DNA of 64,000 nt from Semisulcospira habei (GCA_036245525.1 BTPG01000005.1:214935744-214999743); one strand, 5' to 3'. Positions 1 through 11,898 are shown, counted from the stretch's first letter. The notes: generated by a model from the letters alone, not told the origin. Translations and numbers: made by a program.

Positions 1-684
1 GTCCATCAATCGCTTAAAGTGTTTTTTGTGCCTCTAATAACCGTGTATTTAACACGATTTCTCTGCTTGCGGAAAGCACCAAAATCTTTGTTGCGTTTTA
101 GTTCATTTCTGACAGCCATGGCCTCTTTAATGTCATTGCTTAACCATTGGGGTAAATGCACATATTTCACCATCTTTTCACGCAACGGCGCATGTTTGTC
201 AAGAACCCGACGGAACAATCTATACCAATCGGCCAACGCATCTTCAGGATTCGTATGATTGTAAACCGAAAGAAAAGAGGTTTCATTTAGTTCGGCTAGA
301 AAGTGACATATCCCTATTAAACGTTTTAAACGATCTATAATATATATGCTAGTTTTTCCGATTTTGTTTGTCCACCCTCAAAGCCCAGCTGCAGCACACA
401 GGGTAGTGGTCACTGATCGCCACTTGAAAGGCACAAGAACTAAGAACCCTTGAATTGTTGGAGGTGTATACATGATCAGTTAGAGTGGCAGACACAGTGT
501 GCGCATTTCAAAATGTAACTCTACTTGCAGACGTGATAATCTGCTTGAGACCAACCATAGTGATTGTGGATTCCCAAGCAGGGTTCGAGACAAACATATT
601 AATGTTAAAATCGCCAAGTAATAACACTTCAGTGCTGCTTTTGTTAACCTTATCCGCCATATTTAAAAAGTCGTCAGAGGCTCG
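1..684 (-). mobile_element. CR1/Jockey-like LINE fragment (endonuclease to linker region)
   Basis: Read on the minus strand, this encodes part of a non-LTR retrotransposon ORF2. The stretch near 590-640 gives an APE-type endonuclease motif (LLLGDFNIN), and 6-236 encodes a linker with LDKHAPLREKMVKY and KKQRNRVKY-like segments. These closely resemble the corresponding parts of the LINE at 18512-21512 (LNKHAPIREKRVKH, KKQRNRVKYLV). Frames between these parts are broken by shifts and stops, so this is a decayed copy. Its 5' side ends abruptly at a poly-G/(GA)n tract; its 3' side runs off the window. Assignment to the CR1/Jockey group rests on motif style, not on a tree. Confidence 0.8.
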
Positions 685-698
685 GGGGGGGGGGGGGG

Positions 699-768
<70 letters not shown>
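685..768. repeat. poly-G / (GA)n microsatellite
   Basis: About 18 G residues followed by roughly 32 GA dinucleotides. It forms the 5' junction of the LINE fragment at 1-684 (as CT plus C in LINE sense). Confidence 0.97.
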
Positions 769-1380
769 ATTGTTGATCGTTTTGATCTACAACTGTCGCT
801 GAAGGCCGTGGTGTGTTTTTGTCGGCGTGCCAGAGAGTAGGTCAGCGCAGCAGCCAAACAGTTGCACTGGCCGCACTCGGGCAGTCAACATACTACGGCA
901 ATCGGCAAGGGGGTACCCGGTACACCGCCAGCCTCTCGCTTTCCGCAGTCAGCTCAGTCAGTCATTGGCGGAACATGTCTTACGAGGCAGCTCAGGCATA
1001 GATCATCATGAACCCCCTCAATTGCGGGGGCTTATGAGGATCTATGCCTCCTGCAACATCACAAAGCATACTCAGAAAATGACGATTGTAATCCCTGCTT
1101 GTAGGCAGGGTTCGCTGTGCAGGAGTTTTGTATTGTGGATCCCTGTTGGGAATTGACGAAGTGGCATGATTATTCCCGAATTACGGTGTGTTTGCTTTCT
1201 AAACCATTCCCCGTACACTCTCACGCAATTACCGAATTTATCCTGCCTGGTGGGATTAGTGCTAAGGTGTTTCCTATTTACGTTTCTTCTTTTTTTTTTT
1301 CACCTTCCGTCTGAACATGGAGTGGTTGTGGTTTTGTTTTATAGTGGTAGGAAGTGCAGCTGGGGCCTTTGTGGAAAGAA

Positions 1381-1413
<33 letters not shown>

Positions 1414-1908
1414 CTCCCCCCCCCCCCCCCCTTCTTTCTTACTCTCGCCAGGCTCACGCACGCATGCACCAAGGGAGTTAAACTATCAAGAAGTCAGCAT
1501 GAGTTATTACACTTAACTCACTGTGCGCTGAGGTATGAAATACCCACATCATTTGGAGTTAAGGCTCTGAGGACTGCATTACAATCGAGCAGACAGATCG
1601 AGCCACATCTTGCTGTGGTGTGTCGCCGGCAGAGTGAGTTAAATCCAGATAGACCAGACAGGGGACAGTGTCGAGCGAGCACAATGCAGATAATAACCCA
1701 GTGACTGTCCTGTCTAAGCGTGCTTCTTTCTTCCTTCGTCATCGGGTTGTTCTCTCCAGTTATTACTGATTGGCCACGAGACCGTCCTCCCAGTACTCAG
1801 TGTTATTAATATACAAGACCTAGCGGTGGCCATTTGGATGGCTGCAAGTCCAATCGAGTGTTTGGCAGCGCTAGTCATAGAGGAGACGGAATGCGGGTGT
1901 GGTGGGGA

Positions 1909-1957
<49 letters not shown>

Positions 1958-2000
1958 GGGAGGAAGATTTGGACAGTGTGTCTTAACACATTCCAGACGT
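769..2000. other. intergenic region with (CT)n/poly-C and (GT)n tracts
   Basis: No supported gene. It contains a (CT)n plus C-run at 1381-1430, a T-run at 1287-1300 and a (GT)n tract at 1912-1954. Short open frames here either cross the microsatellites or show no recognisable protein. One short hairpin element at 994-1051 is listed separately. Confidence 0.7.
994..1051. repeat. short hairpin element, GGCATAGATC family (copy 1)
   Basis: Imperfect palindrome: AGGCATAGATCATCATGA on the left pairs with TCATGAGGATCTATGCCT-like sequence on the right, around a short CCCC...GGGG centre. The same hairpin recurs at 2548, 13813, 23054 and 56529, and as halves near 24912 and 28815. Confidence 0.85.
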
Positions 2001-2012
2001 ATGTTAACTCAT

Positions 2013-2075
2013 TTTAGACGTAGTGCATTGGGATACGCGGCGTGCGCCGCGTATCCGAATGCACTACGTCTGCAC
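2013..2075. repeat. GC-rich hairpin with a TTAACTCATT-type left end
   Basis: Near-perfect stem of about 26 bp (AGACGTAGTGCATTGGGATA paired with TATCCGAATGCACTACGTCT) with a GCGGC-GTGC-GCCGC apex. Immediately left (2003-2012) is TTAACTCATT, the terminal motif of the larger hairpin MITEs in this window. Confidence 0.75.
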
Positions 2076-2547
2076 TGAATGCGTCAACATAGTCTTGGCT
2101 GCGCAGGCAGTGAGATCAAAATTACCAACGTTTGCAGTTCAGTGTCCTGTAGGACGCGTACTGTACAGCTCAGGAGGGGATGGACTAGGCCACTCAAAGG
2201 GTGGTGCCAGAACAGCCCGACGCATGACGACCCTCATAAATCAGAAATATGGTTTTAGTTGAAAAACGTTCAACTTCTGCAGTTGGTAGTGAAGTAAGTG
2301 ATTGTATCAAGTGACTAGGCGTGAGGTGCGTGCCTGATTTGTTGGGCGTCTGCCACCACAGAAGGCACTAGTTTTTAGCTGCCACGCCCAACCGTCGGAT
2401 CAGCATCTTTTATGCTTCGTTGAAGCTTCACTGGCTGAGACAACGTGCAGGTTTGAGCAAAGAAGACCTGCACTGAGTGCACAATCCGGAAACGAAAACG
2501 CTATGAGCTATTCCAGGGTGAACTGAACAGGAATTCAATCACGTCAG
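2076..2547. other. unassigned intergenic sequence
   Basis: No gene, long repeat or RNA gene recognised. An open frame at 2023-2262 begins inside the hairpin and shows no known domain. Confidence 0.55.
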
Positions 2548-2611
2548 CAAGAGGCATAGATCCTCATGAGCCCCCGCGGTCGCGGGGGCTCATGAGGATC
2601 TATGCCTCTTG
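2548..2611. repeat. short hairpin element, GGCATAGATC family (copy 2, perfect)
   Basis: A 64-bp essentially perfect palindrome: CAAGAGGCATAGATCCTCAT, then GAGCCCCCGCG and its complement, ending ATGAGGATCTATGCCTCTTG. It is the best preserved member of the family in this window. Confidence 0.92.
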
Positions 2612-3111
2612 TGGATTGTATGTAACAGATGATGTGTCCACAATACGGCGCAGCTAATGGTCCGGCAGTTGTCATCGTCATCGTCACAGCGTGGGCCACT
2701 GACATCAGCCGGCCATTACAGGTTGTCAGCGGAAGTCCTGTCCGGTGTTGGCAGTCGCAAAATAGTCCAATAATCACCAAAAGGCACAGTTTAGCAGTTT
2801 TTATTCTTGTTTGCGCGAGTCGTATTAATTTGTATGTTAGTCGCAAAATAGTCCAATAATCACTCCAGGAATAACATTCTAAGGGTTTCTTTCTCGAGTC
2901 ATATTTGTATGCTTGCAGTATGTTGTTGGCAAGTTATTTTTTGCTGTTTTTGTGTGTGTGTGCTGTTTTGCTGTTCTTGTTGTCATTGTCGTCTGCGTCT
3001 GAAGTCTGTTTAAGAGTACACGAACAGAGCATATCTGTTCAACGATTGTCAAGAACAGAACAACAAAATGGTGTTTCCATACTCTGTCTTTGTTACGTCT
3101 GCTGTCTGTAG
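2612..3111. other. unassigned intergenic sequence
   Basis: No supported gene. The phrase GTCGCAAAATAGTCCAATAATCAC appears twice (about 2752 and 2840), a direct repeat about 88 bp apart. Confidence 0.5.
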
Positions 3112-4110
3112 CGGACTGTTGAGCCACTCATGACGACTGTGTCATAGACACATACGCTGACGACACGGCACTGACAGGTCAGATTACAGATGAGGACGAT
3201 AGACAATATCGACAGGAGATCGACGACTTTGTAGAGTGGTGCGATAGAAACTATATTGAATTACATGTTAGCAAAACAAAAGAGATGGTCATATATTTCA
3301 GGAAAAATAAACATCATCCTGACCCTGTTGTCATCAACGGAACAGAAGTTGAGCGTGTAGAGTCCTACAAGTATTTAGGTGTTCTTTTTGACAACGCGCT
3401 CAACTGGAAACAAAACACAGATGCTATTGTGAAAAAAGCTCAGATCATTTAATGGTAAGAACTCACAGATGTTTTACTGTTCCAGTATTGTTAGCGTTCT
3501 AACTTTTGGACTGACGTGCTGGGGTAGAAATTATGTAATAGAGATCAAGATCGTCTTAACAAAGTAATCCGGAAAGGGGGCGGGGTGATTGGTAGGGCAC
3601 AGGATACTTTGGACGCACTGTACGACAGACGGATTACGAACAAACTGGCTGACATTCTTGATGACCAGACACATCCACTTAGATATGAATTTGACAGCAG
3701 ACGTATCGAACGAAGTGGCAGACTTCGAGTACCCCAAAGTAGTACATCACGTGTTGCCAACTCTTTTGTCCCTCAGGCTGTTACCCTCTTCAACCGTAAT
3801 ATCAGTAGACAGTGTCTGTCAACATTCTTTAGTTCTAGCCTTTTCAGTAGTTCACTGCAACATTGCTGACACCAGAAGCACAGGGGGAATCCACCATAAG
3901 TGTTTCTGATGCCAAGAGTGTTACACAGGTAACAATACGTCTGTTACAGTTCATTTCTTTAACTGAGAGTTATGGGTTATTTAATTATTTCAATGAGTGA
4001 ACGATGATGCCATGTGGTGTATGGGCAGACAGCGAATTTCCCCATGAGGGATTAATAAAGTATTATTGTATTGTATTGTATTGTATTGCATTGTGTTGTA
4101 TTGTCTTCTA
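3112..4110 (+). mobile_element. Rex1/Babar-like LINE 3' end (reverse transcriptase C-terminus)
   Basis: On the + strand from about 3150 the sequence encodes YADDTAL (RT catalytic box), then NYIELHVSKTKEM and YKYLGVLFDNALNWKQNTD, the thumb-region signature of Rex1-type LINEs. The frame then breaks (stop near 3450). A decayed C-terminal region follows in other frames (3585-3870), with DRRITNKLADILDDQTHPLRY. The element ends GGGATTAATAAAGTATTATT plus a (TATTG)n tail at about 4063-4105, as expected for a microsatellite-tailed LINE. It is 5'-truncated and inactive. Confidence 0.85.
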
Positions 4111-4854
4111 GCTATCGGATTTTGTTTTTTCAGTATATGCAGGCAGTCGGCAATTACATTGTTTGTTTGTTGTTGTTGTTGGGTTTTTTTAATATTTAAA
4201 AAAAAAAATTACATGTTATGCAAGAATTGCCGGGCAGCACGCAGAGACAAAGGCTTCTTCCCCAGTAAGCAAAAAATCTTCATACCAACGACGGCCGCAG
4301 TGGGCCTGAGGACCTCTGCTTACTGGCTTTCGATCTGTCGCGTGTGAACAGAGGCGGAAATCTGGACACTCCTGGTGTGTCAAGGTCTCTGGGACTAGAG
4401 GCGAAGATTGAGGCAATATTTTATTGACACTCGCTGTACCTCGCTACAGTGCCTTAGTCTACAATACGAGGAACATTGAATTTCAAAACTCTCTTGTTTC
4501 AACCGCTGCCTGTGGAAGGGATATTAACTTGCATTCGCGAAGAGCACGGAACAAAAAAAATTAATTGTTGTCTCTGGAAACGTGATCACACATCGCGGCT
4601 GGAAATTTTGATGATTATCGTCACCGCTTGAGAAGAGTTGTGTAATCATTGTATTCAGAAATAGCCTGTTTACAACGTTTTTTTTTTTCTTCTGTCTCAT
4701 GACCATGATCGGCTGCTGTCTCCACTGGCATGACAGGAGACTGGTTACATAAACTTCACGCTGATATTTACGCGGAACCGGCGTATTTACGAAGGATCCC
4801 GACAAAAACCGATCGTCTTGCGCTTGTGTAACACAACTTTGGCAGTCGACTGAC

Positions 4855-4885
<31 letters not shown>

Positions 4886-5175
4886 CACCCACACACACAC
4901 CTGCCCGCACCTCTCCACTTTTGTACCGGTTTGGGGTCAGTTTATATATTTTCGGACACAAGCGATCAAAAATTCTAAAACCTCAGTAGCTCAGCTGACC
5001 CTTCGCACCACGTGAATGTCCTGTGTTTGTCCTGTACTACGGTGTTTGTCTTCAGATCGATTGCTTTCGCGTGAGCGAGTGTGCTCGGTTCAGTTCGCGG
5101 CGCTTTGAGACGATTCGAAAAGGTAGAGTCATATATAAATAACCAGTATTATTGTGTTATTATTATTATTATTAT
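4111..5175. other. intergenic region with poly-C tract and ATT tract
   Basis: No supported gene. Contains A/T homopolymers (about 4186-4208 and 4679-4690), a C-run with CA repeats at 4861-4900, and an (ATT)n tract at 5155-5175. The ATT tract is the insertion target of the LTR element that follows. Confidence 0.7.
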
Positions 5176-7214
5176 TGTAACCAAGTGGTGGTACAAGAAA
5201 TTGGTTTGTTTGGCAGGCCACAGAGGCATGTGACGGAGGAGTCAACAAAGAGGTCGCTATGACGTTTGTTTATTGTACCAAGTACTAAAAGCAGTGCCTA
5301 AAAACAAAACAAAATGAAAAACATTAAATGTACAGTTTACAAAATCAATTAGATATACAGAATAAACCAAACTTAAGCACAAATACTCACACCTGACAAA
5401 GTGATAAGTGGCTAAACAAATCTTCACAATGTACTAACATTACATCAACTGCATCTCAACACACACATCAGTCCGAAACCAAAAAAATAAACATTTCTTG
5501 CATGAGGTCATTCGCATAATTAAGCCAATGTCCCATAATCAACATTGATCATATCGCTAATCGTTAAACCAAAATGAAAACAAAGATACAAGCATTCATA
5601 ACCACATGCAGACAAACAGAGGGCACAAATCATGACAAATATCAACCTTGCATAATGAACATCAAATCCAAACACAGTCTTACTACACACAAAACATGTA
5701 CCTCAATCGAACACCAACACGTACATTTTACCAGGAAAACAAAACACGTATCTGGTACGTCAGCACATCTCGCTACAAACATGACATCCGAACACCTAAT
5801 TACAAACATGAGACAAAGTAACTTCTCCAGGAATCCACAGTACAACAACCAACATAACAAGATACTCACATCGCCAGTACTCAGACAAAGGAACAGCCAC
5901 AAACATACACAGCAGCTTGGTTGATCAGCATCACACAATGGAGAGAGGGGGGGGGGGGGGTGTAGACAACAAAACAATATGCACAAAACAAAGAACACAT
6001 CAATCAAAAATGCAAACCCTAACCTAAGAATAAGAGCAATGATTTTGCATAATGAAATCTGACTTGACTATATGCGCCAAACTACAGACTTTCAGCCAAG
6101 TGCATCAAACTCAATAGTCATAAGCCAACATGGCAGACACAAAGGAGCCATCAACATGAAAACGATCTCATCAATGATCAAGGCAGTATTAGCAAAGTAC
6201 ATCATCAACAGAGCTTTCATTCCCATGTAAGCTCATCAGACATGAAATAAAACCAACACAATGAAATCCATGAAATAAACCTAATTACACGTGTACTTAC
6301 AGAGGCAAAACTCAGCACAAAGGAGTCCTTCACATTATTCAGTCTTGCAAGCGGGATGCAGTTCAAAATTCGCGCACAAACTGAAGGTTCACGTGGCACA
6401 AGTGGTCTGTGCCTGGCTCAGAGGTGAATGAATGCTACGCTGCGTGCGGGGCTTTATGTAGGGCGCGCGTGGGCCGCAAAGAAAGCATCACTTGCGTGCT
6501 TACAGAACTCGGTGCTGTTGGAGCAAAAATGCTGGAATTTGTGTTAGTCTGCGATTGGTTTTCTGATCATAGCTCCGATACCATAGGACCTAGAAACTTG
6601 CGGTTTGTTGCTAACGAAAAAGCCGCGAATGTAGTTTCATTAATATCAAACATTGATTTGATTACAGGCAGCTAAAATTAACTATGAATTTTTAAACGAC
6701 TTTTCTCCATCGACCTGATCGGTGTGAAAGGTGCAAACTCCCAAAATAATGTTTAACTCAAAATCGATCGGACTAGAAATAGATTACAAAATGAAAGAGA
6801 CTATCATGCTGAATCTTATGGATCTTGGTTTAAAACAATCGGTACAGGCATTGAGGAGATATTCAACTTAGACTGCCTCATCACAAACACAAGCTATCAT
6901 CGCCATTGTAGGCACCGGATGCTAGAACAAAGCCACGAGGCGGCCGACGCGGTTGCGTCCCCTGAATAGACACTGAATACCTAGTGGTCTAGAAGTAAGC
7001 CAGAGGGGTTGGACTAACACAGGCATCAATGAAAGCAATACCTTGCGAGACCTTACATTGAAGGAAAACCACTGAATGATAACACACACCACTTTTGCAT
7101 TGCAACAGCAACAAACAAAATTACATCAGGTGGGTTATGAGAGCCATTGCATCAGGTGGGTTATGAGAGCCATTACATCAGGTGGGTTATGAGAGCCGGG
7201 TGTACCTGGTCACA
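5176..7214 (-). repeat. 3' LTR of the gag-only element
   Basis: A 2039-bp LTR. In minus-strand sense it starts TGTGACCAGGTACACC and ends GGTTACA. A candidate AATAAA (complement of TTTATT near 5268) sits about 95 bp before the LTR's 3' end, fitting an R-U5 boundary. Near 7125-7200 it carries three copies of a 26-30 bp unit with CATCAGGTGGGTTATGAGAG; the other LTR has two. Confidence 0.88.
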
Positions 7215-8369
7215 TCTCAGCCCACGGAAAAGTGCCAGCGTCCGCGCTGGCGAACAAAAAAAACCCCCTAGAAACATCAGGCTGTACGAACCTGAGGTTA
7301 ATGAACAACACAAAATCCTTTTACCCTCCTATGTCAACATATTATGATAGACAAATGGCTACTTCCAAAAATAATAGATCTCTTCCATTGTATTGCATTG
7401 CAAGAATCTGACAGGATTAATGCAGTTAAGACATATTAAACCTGACCAGACAAAACCCAATGGAAGAGACAGAAAAAGAAAAAAAATGACCACAGGCAAA
7501 CAGAGTCCATACTGGTGGGTTAACATCATCCATAATAATTCAGCTTGATATAAATTTGAACATAATCAGTACGTGTCCACAAGTCCATTTCATGATTAGT
7601 TGGCTTCCACAGTTCATAGCTTAACTCTTGCTCCCACAGTCCATCATGTGAAGATCAGGTCACTAACCAAACCAAAATTACATTCTTGAACTAAATATCA
7701 GCCTCTAAGCTTCTCTACTATCTACTATAATGCACTACACAAATGATCAATGGCAACTGTACTACGTACACTACATAGCATGGACAGTCCTAGGTAGTCC
7801 AGATGCTTTAATGAAAATTTCGGCACAAATTGGAAATCAGTGAGTGGCAGTGGCACACATATTTTTCAAGTCTATATGTCTATAGATATAAAAAATATAC
7901 ACGCCAAATCAGGGCACCCTAACTTGCTTTTGGCAACCATTAAAGTGGTCAAAAGTAAATACAAACAGTGATAACATTAACAGTAAATACAATCCAAACA
8001 GCAAGCTTGCCACTCAGGATTTAAATCATCACTGCAACTCAGAAAGCTGGGAGCAAAACACATACAATACCTAAGCATACATAATTAATTGCTTACACTC
8101 AAAAACAAATAAGCAAATCAGATGCATATACACATGAACAAAACTACACTGTTTACATACTGTGCATAAAAACAACATGCAGACGTATTAAGGTGCACAA
8201 CAGGGAACAAAAGAAAATGTCAGTGTTTTCAGTCTTGCATGTCACCATAGTTTCCACATACTCATCAATTCCTATCAGAGTGATACTCATAACTCAGTTC
8301 TGGTAGTAAGCAAACTACGCAAACTCATATCGGATATGCAAATTAAACTGAAGCAAAGTCACCATTGGT
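7215..8369 (-). other. non-coding interior of the gag-only element
   Basis: About 1.15 kb between the gag-like ORF and the 3' LTR. No long open frame on either strand and no pol motif. The bases next to the LTR (minus strand ...CGTGGGCTGAGA) form only a weak polypurine tract. Confidence 0.75.
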
Positions 8370-9323
8370 CTATATGCGGAACAAAGGCATAAAACTAGCA
8401 CGCATAGCCATCATAATGTTCATGGTGGCAAAATACATCGCTTGACAAATAGCTTGAAACAGTGCCATCTGGCAGAACATTAAAATAGGCACTGACATAA
8501 ACAGTGGCAGTCCTACATGGGCAGATGGCATTGTGGACTCTCTGTGCTGCTGGAATGTTTGTCGCTGTCGCTCACTTGGGCAATGAATGCGGCGGTGTCC
8601 TGGCACATTACATCCCCAACAGACAAGAGGGGATCGTGACTGTCCAGCTGACTGCCATGGGCCACAAGACGTCCAGGATGGCATGGAAGATGGTGAGGAG
8701 AGTCTCCCAGCAGGTTCAGCCACCTCTGATGCAGATGTGCATGGAGGCGGTGACATGGGGACAGTTGGCTCATGGACAGCATCGACAGGAGTCACCTCCA
8801 CTGCCAACTGTGTCATGTGTGCTTCTATGCATGACGGTTTGGGAGGTAGTGGAGAGGGTGGCTGCAGGGCGGGTGTTCCTAGTGGTGCCATTGACGTATC
8901 GATGAGGTCCGGCAACATTGGAGATGTCTCTGCTGTAGCACCAGGCGGCTGAGTCGGTGGTGCTTCGTCGTCCCCGAACTTGCGTTGCAGGAAGGCGATG
9001 AGGGTGGTTGCAGAAGATCCGTCTTCCCTTGTTAAGTGATAGGAGTAGTATACGTCCGCCCCATCATCTAAGGCATATCTGACCCATCTTCCAAACACAG
9101 CTGCATGGATCTGGCAGACAAGGTCCTCACCAAGGTCAGTCATGACCTGCTCAGCACGCCGTTTGAATGATGCGAAAGATGGACCCCTGAAGCCCGGACC
9201 CTTGTAGATTGGGAGTGGAGGCATCAGACGGGGCTTTCCCTGCTCATCCAACATGCTGTTGCCGTCAAGGTCCTCCAGCTCAATGAGGACTGGCATCAGC
9301 GGCCACCTGCATTTCCTCCCCAT
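8370..9323 (-). CDS. gag-like protein with one CCHC zinc knuckle
   Basis: A 317-residue ORF on the minus strand, the only long ORF of the LTR element. Residues 1-130 form a possible capsid-like part (KGPGFRGPSFASFKRRAEQ, FGRWVRYALDDGADVYYSYH). A proline/serine-rich linker follows at about 130-225. Then comes a zinc knuckle CWGCNVPGHRRIHC with CX2CX4HX4C spacing, at about residues 237-250. Such knuckles bind the RNA genome in retroelement nucleocapsids. The last 60 residues are unusual: Met-rich and hydrophobic (LPLFMSVPILMFCQMALFQA), which is not typical for Gag and could anchor in membrane or be a non-functional read-through. The ATG lies about 90 bp downstream of the primer site. The closest family is unknown to me. 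Confidence 0.72.
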   Translation of the reverse strand: MGRKCRWPLMPVLIELEDLDGNSMLDEQGKPRLMPPLPIYKGPGFRGPSFASFKRRAEQVMTDLGEDLVCQIHAAVFGRWVRYALDDGADVYYSYHLTREDGSSATTLIAFLQRKFGDDEAPPTQPPGATAETSPMLPDLIDTSMAPLGTPALQPPSPLPPKPSCIEAHMTQLAVEVTPVDAVHEPTVPMSPPPCTSASEVAEPAGRLSSPSSMPSWTSCGPWQSAGQSRSPLVCWGCNVPGHRRIHCPSERQRQTFQQHRESTMPSAHVGLPLFMSVPILMFCQMALFQAICQAMYFATMNIMMAMRASFMPLFRI

Positions 9324-9410
9324 GTTGGCCGTGGCCAGGCCGAGATGACAGCACGCCCTCTACACTGCTTTCAGTTGGTACTTGGTACTAGCGACTCCTC
9401 CACCTCTGTA

Positions 9411-9428
9411 ATCCTGCTCGCAGCGCCA
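9411..9428 (-). promoter_or_regulatory. primer-binding site, tRNA-Ser type
   Basis: On the minus strand the sequence two bases inside the LTR is TGGCGCTGCGAGCAGGAT. Its complement ends ...GCAGCGCCA. This resembles the 3' end of animal tRNA-Ser, whose acceptor and T-stem end in CCTGCTC..CAGCGCCA-like sequence. The 2-nt spacing from the LTR is the usual Gypsy/retrovirus arrangement. Confidence 0.75.
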
Positions 9429-9430
9429 CT

Positions 9431-11448
9431 TGTAACCGAGTGGTGGTACAAGAAATTGGTTTGTTTGGCAGGCCACAGAGGCATGTGACGGAGGAGTCAA
9501 CAAAGAGGTCGCTATGACGTTTGTTTATTGTACCAAGTACTAAAATCAGTACCTAAAAACAAAACAAAATGAAAAACATTAAATGTACAGTTTACAAAAT
9601 CAATTAGATATACAGAATAAACCAAACTTAAGCACAAATACTCACACCTGACAAAGTGATAAGTGGCTAAACAAATCTTCACAATGTACTAACATTACAT
9701 CAACTGCATCTCAACACACACATCAGTCCGAAACCAAAAAAATAAACATTTCTTGCATGAGGTCATTTACATAATTAAGCCAATGTCCCATAATCAACAT
9801 TGATCATATCGCTAATCGTTAAACCAAAATGAAAACAAAGATACAAGCATTCATAACCACATGCAGACAAACAGAGGGCACAAATCATGACAAATATCAA
9901 CCTTGCAACATGAACATCAAATCCAAACACAGTCTTACTACACACAAAACATGTACCTCAATCGAACACCAACACGTACATTTTACCAGGAAAACAAAAC
10001 ACGTATCTGGTACGTCAGCACATCTCGCTACAAACATGACATCCGAACACCGAAATTATTACAAACATGAGACAAAGTAACTTCTCCAGGAATCCACAGT
10101 ACAACAACCAACATAACAAGACACTCACATCGCCAGTACTCAGACAAAGGAACAGCCACAAACATACACAACAGATACACAGTGCAGCTTGGTTGATCAG
10201 CATCACACAATGGAGAGAGGGGGGGGGGTGTAGACAACAAAACAATATGCACAAAACGAAGAACACATCAATCAAAAATGCAAACCCTAACCTAAGAATA
10301 AGCGCAATGATTTTGCATAATGAAATTTGACCTGACTATATCCGCCAAACTACAGACTTTCAGCCAAGTGCATCAAACTCAATAGTCATAAGCCAACATG
10401 GCAGACACAAAGGAGCCATCAACATGAAAACGATCTCATCAATGATCAAGGCAGTATTAGCAAAGTACATCATCAACAGAGCTTTCATTCCCATGTAAGC
10501 TCATCAGACATGAAATAAAACCAACACAATGAAATCCATGAAATAAACCTAATTACACGTGTACTTACAGGGGCAAAACTCAGCACAAAGGAGTCCTTCA
10601 CATTATTCAGTCTTGCAAGCGGGATGCAATTCAAAATTCGCACACAAAATGAAGGTTCACATAGCACAAGTGGTCTGTGCCTGGCTCAGAGTTGAATGAA
10701 TGCTACGCTGCTTGCGGGGCTTTATGTAGGGCGCGCGCGGGCCGCAAAGAAAGCACCACTCGCATGCTTACAGAACTCGGTGCTGTTGGAGCAAAAATGC
10801 TGGAATTTGTGTTAGTCTGCGATTGGTTTTCTGATCATAGCTCCGATACCATAGGACCTAGAAACTTGCGGTTTGTTGCTAACGAAAAAGCCGCGAATGT
10901 AGTTTCACTAATATCAAACATTGATTTGATTACAGGCAGCTAAAATTAACTATGAATTTTCAAACGACTTTTCTCCATCGACCTGATCGGTGTGAAAGGT
11001 GCAAACTCCCAAAATAATGTTTAACCCAAAATCGATCGGACTAGAAATAGATTACAAAATGAAAGAGACTATCATGCTGAATCTTATGGATCTTGGTTTA
11101 AAACAATCGGTACAGGCATTGAGGAGATATTCAACTTAGAATGCCTCATCACAAACACAAGCTATCATCGCCATTGTAGGCACCGGATGCTAGAACAAAG
11201 CCACGAGGCGGCCGACGCGGTTGCGTCCCCTGAATAGACACTGAATACCTAGTGGTCTAGAAGTAAGCCAGAGGGGTCGGACTAACACAGGCATCAATGA
11301 AAGCAATACCTTGCGAGACCTTACATTGAAGGAAAACCACTGAATGATAACACACACCACTTTTGCATTGCAACAAACAAAATTACATCAGGTGGGTTAT
11401 GAGAGCCATTACATCAGGTGGGTTATGAGAGCCGGGTGTACCTGGTCA

Positions 11449-11450
<2 letters not shown>
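9431..11450 (-). repeat. 5' LTR of the gag-only element
   Basis: A 2020-bp LTR, near-identical to 5176-7214 over its whole length. Differences are scattered substitutions plus small indels, such as an extra ATTACC-like segment near 10050 and one fewer copy of the 26-30 bp unit near its right end. It ends GGTCACA directly against the ATT tract. Confidence 0.88.

Positions 11451-11507
<57 letters not shown>
11451..11507. repeat. (ATT)n microsatellite / LINE tail
   Basis: About 19 ATT units. On the minus strand this is an (AAT)n tail directly after the LINE ORF at 11508-11898. The LTR element sits within the same kind of tract (ATT also at 5155-5175). Confidence 0.9.
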
Positions 11508-11510
<3 letters not shown>

Positions 11511-11898
11511 TTGGCTTGACTTCGCGAACGAAGATTTTATAGGAGTTGACCACGACGTCTGCAGGCTTGTTCGTGGCTGCGGAGGCCAATCCGAGACAGG
11601 CAGGTTCGACCGCAGTGGCTGCAGGGGAAGGTATGGCCAGGGTTCTGAGCTGCGGCATCTCTGTTTTTTCTCCTGAGCCGCTTGTCCTTAAGGCTAGCTC
11701 TGTGAGAGTCCTCAAAGGAGACAGCTGCCTTGTAAATGGTGGAGCGCGAGGTGTCACGGTCCGCAGCAAGCGAAGACCACTGGTGGTGGTCGATTTGGCA
11801 GGCACTAAGTGACTTCTTGAGACAGTCTTTGTATCTCTTCTTTGGTGCCCCTCTGTCACGGTGTCCAGTAGCAAGCTCGCCGAACAGTGTGATCTTTG
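11508..11898 (-). mobile_element. LINE ORF2 C-terminal fragment with a C2H2-like finger
   Basis: The minus strand has an open frame of about 120 codons starting PKITLFGELATGHRDRGAPK. It continues KKRYKDCLKKSLSAC and LAADRDTSRSTIYKAA, and ends with a finger CSHCGRTCLSRIGLRSHEQAC (C-X2-C-X12-H-X3-C type) shortly before a stop. This tail is known from ORF2 ends of several invertebrate non-LTR retrotransposons. The element is 5'-truncated, bounded by a second ATT tract (11899-11966), and its (AAT)n 3' tail hosts the LTR insertion. Confidence 0.78.

Larger units (their letters stand above)
5176..11450 (-). mobile_element. gag-only (TR-GAG/LARD-like) LTR retrotransposon
   Basis: Two direct repeats of about 2.0 kb (5176-7214 and 9431-11450) begin TGTAACC and end GGTCACA on the + strand, so each LTR is TG...CA when read on the minus strand. 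They flank a 2.2-kb interior. A primer-binding site lies 2 nt inside the upstream (minus-strand 5') LTR, and the interior has one gag-like ORF with a zinc knuckle. I see no protease, RT, RNase H or integrase anywhere in it, so it is non-autonomous and must borrow a partner's enzymes. The flanks are TTAT/ATT repeats on both sides, consistent with a 4-5 bp target duplication inside an (ATT)n tract, though the repeat makes the exact duplication ambiguous. The LTRs look about 98% identical by eye plus a few short indels, so the insertion is fairly recent. Confidence 0.88.
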
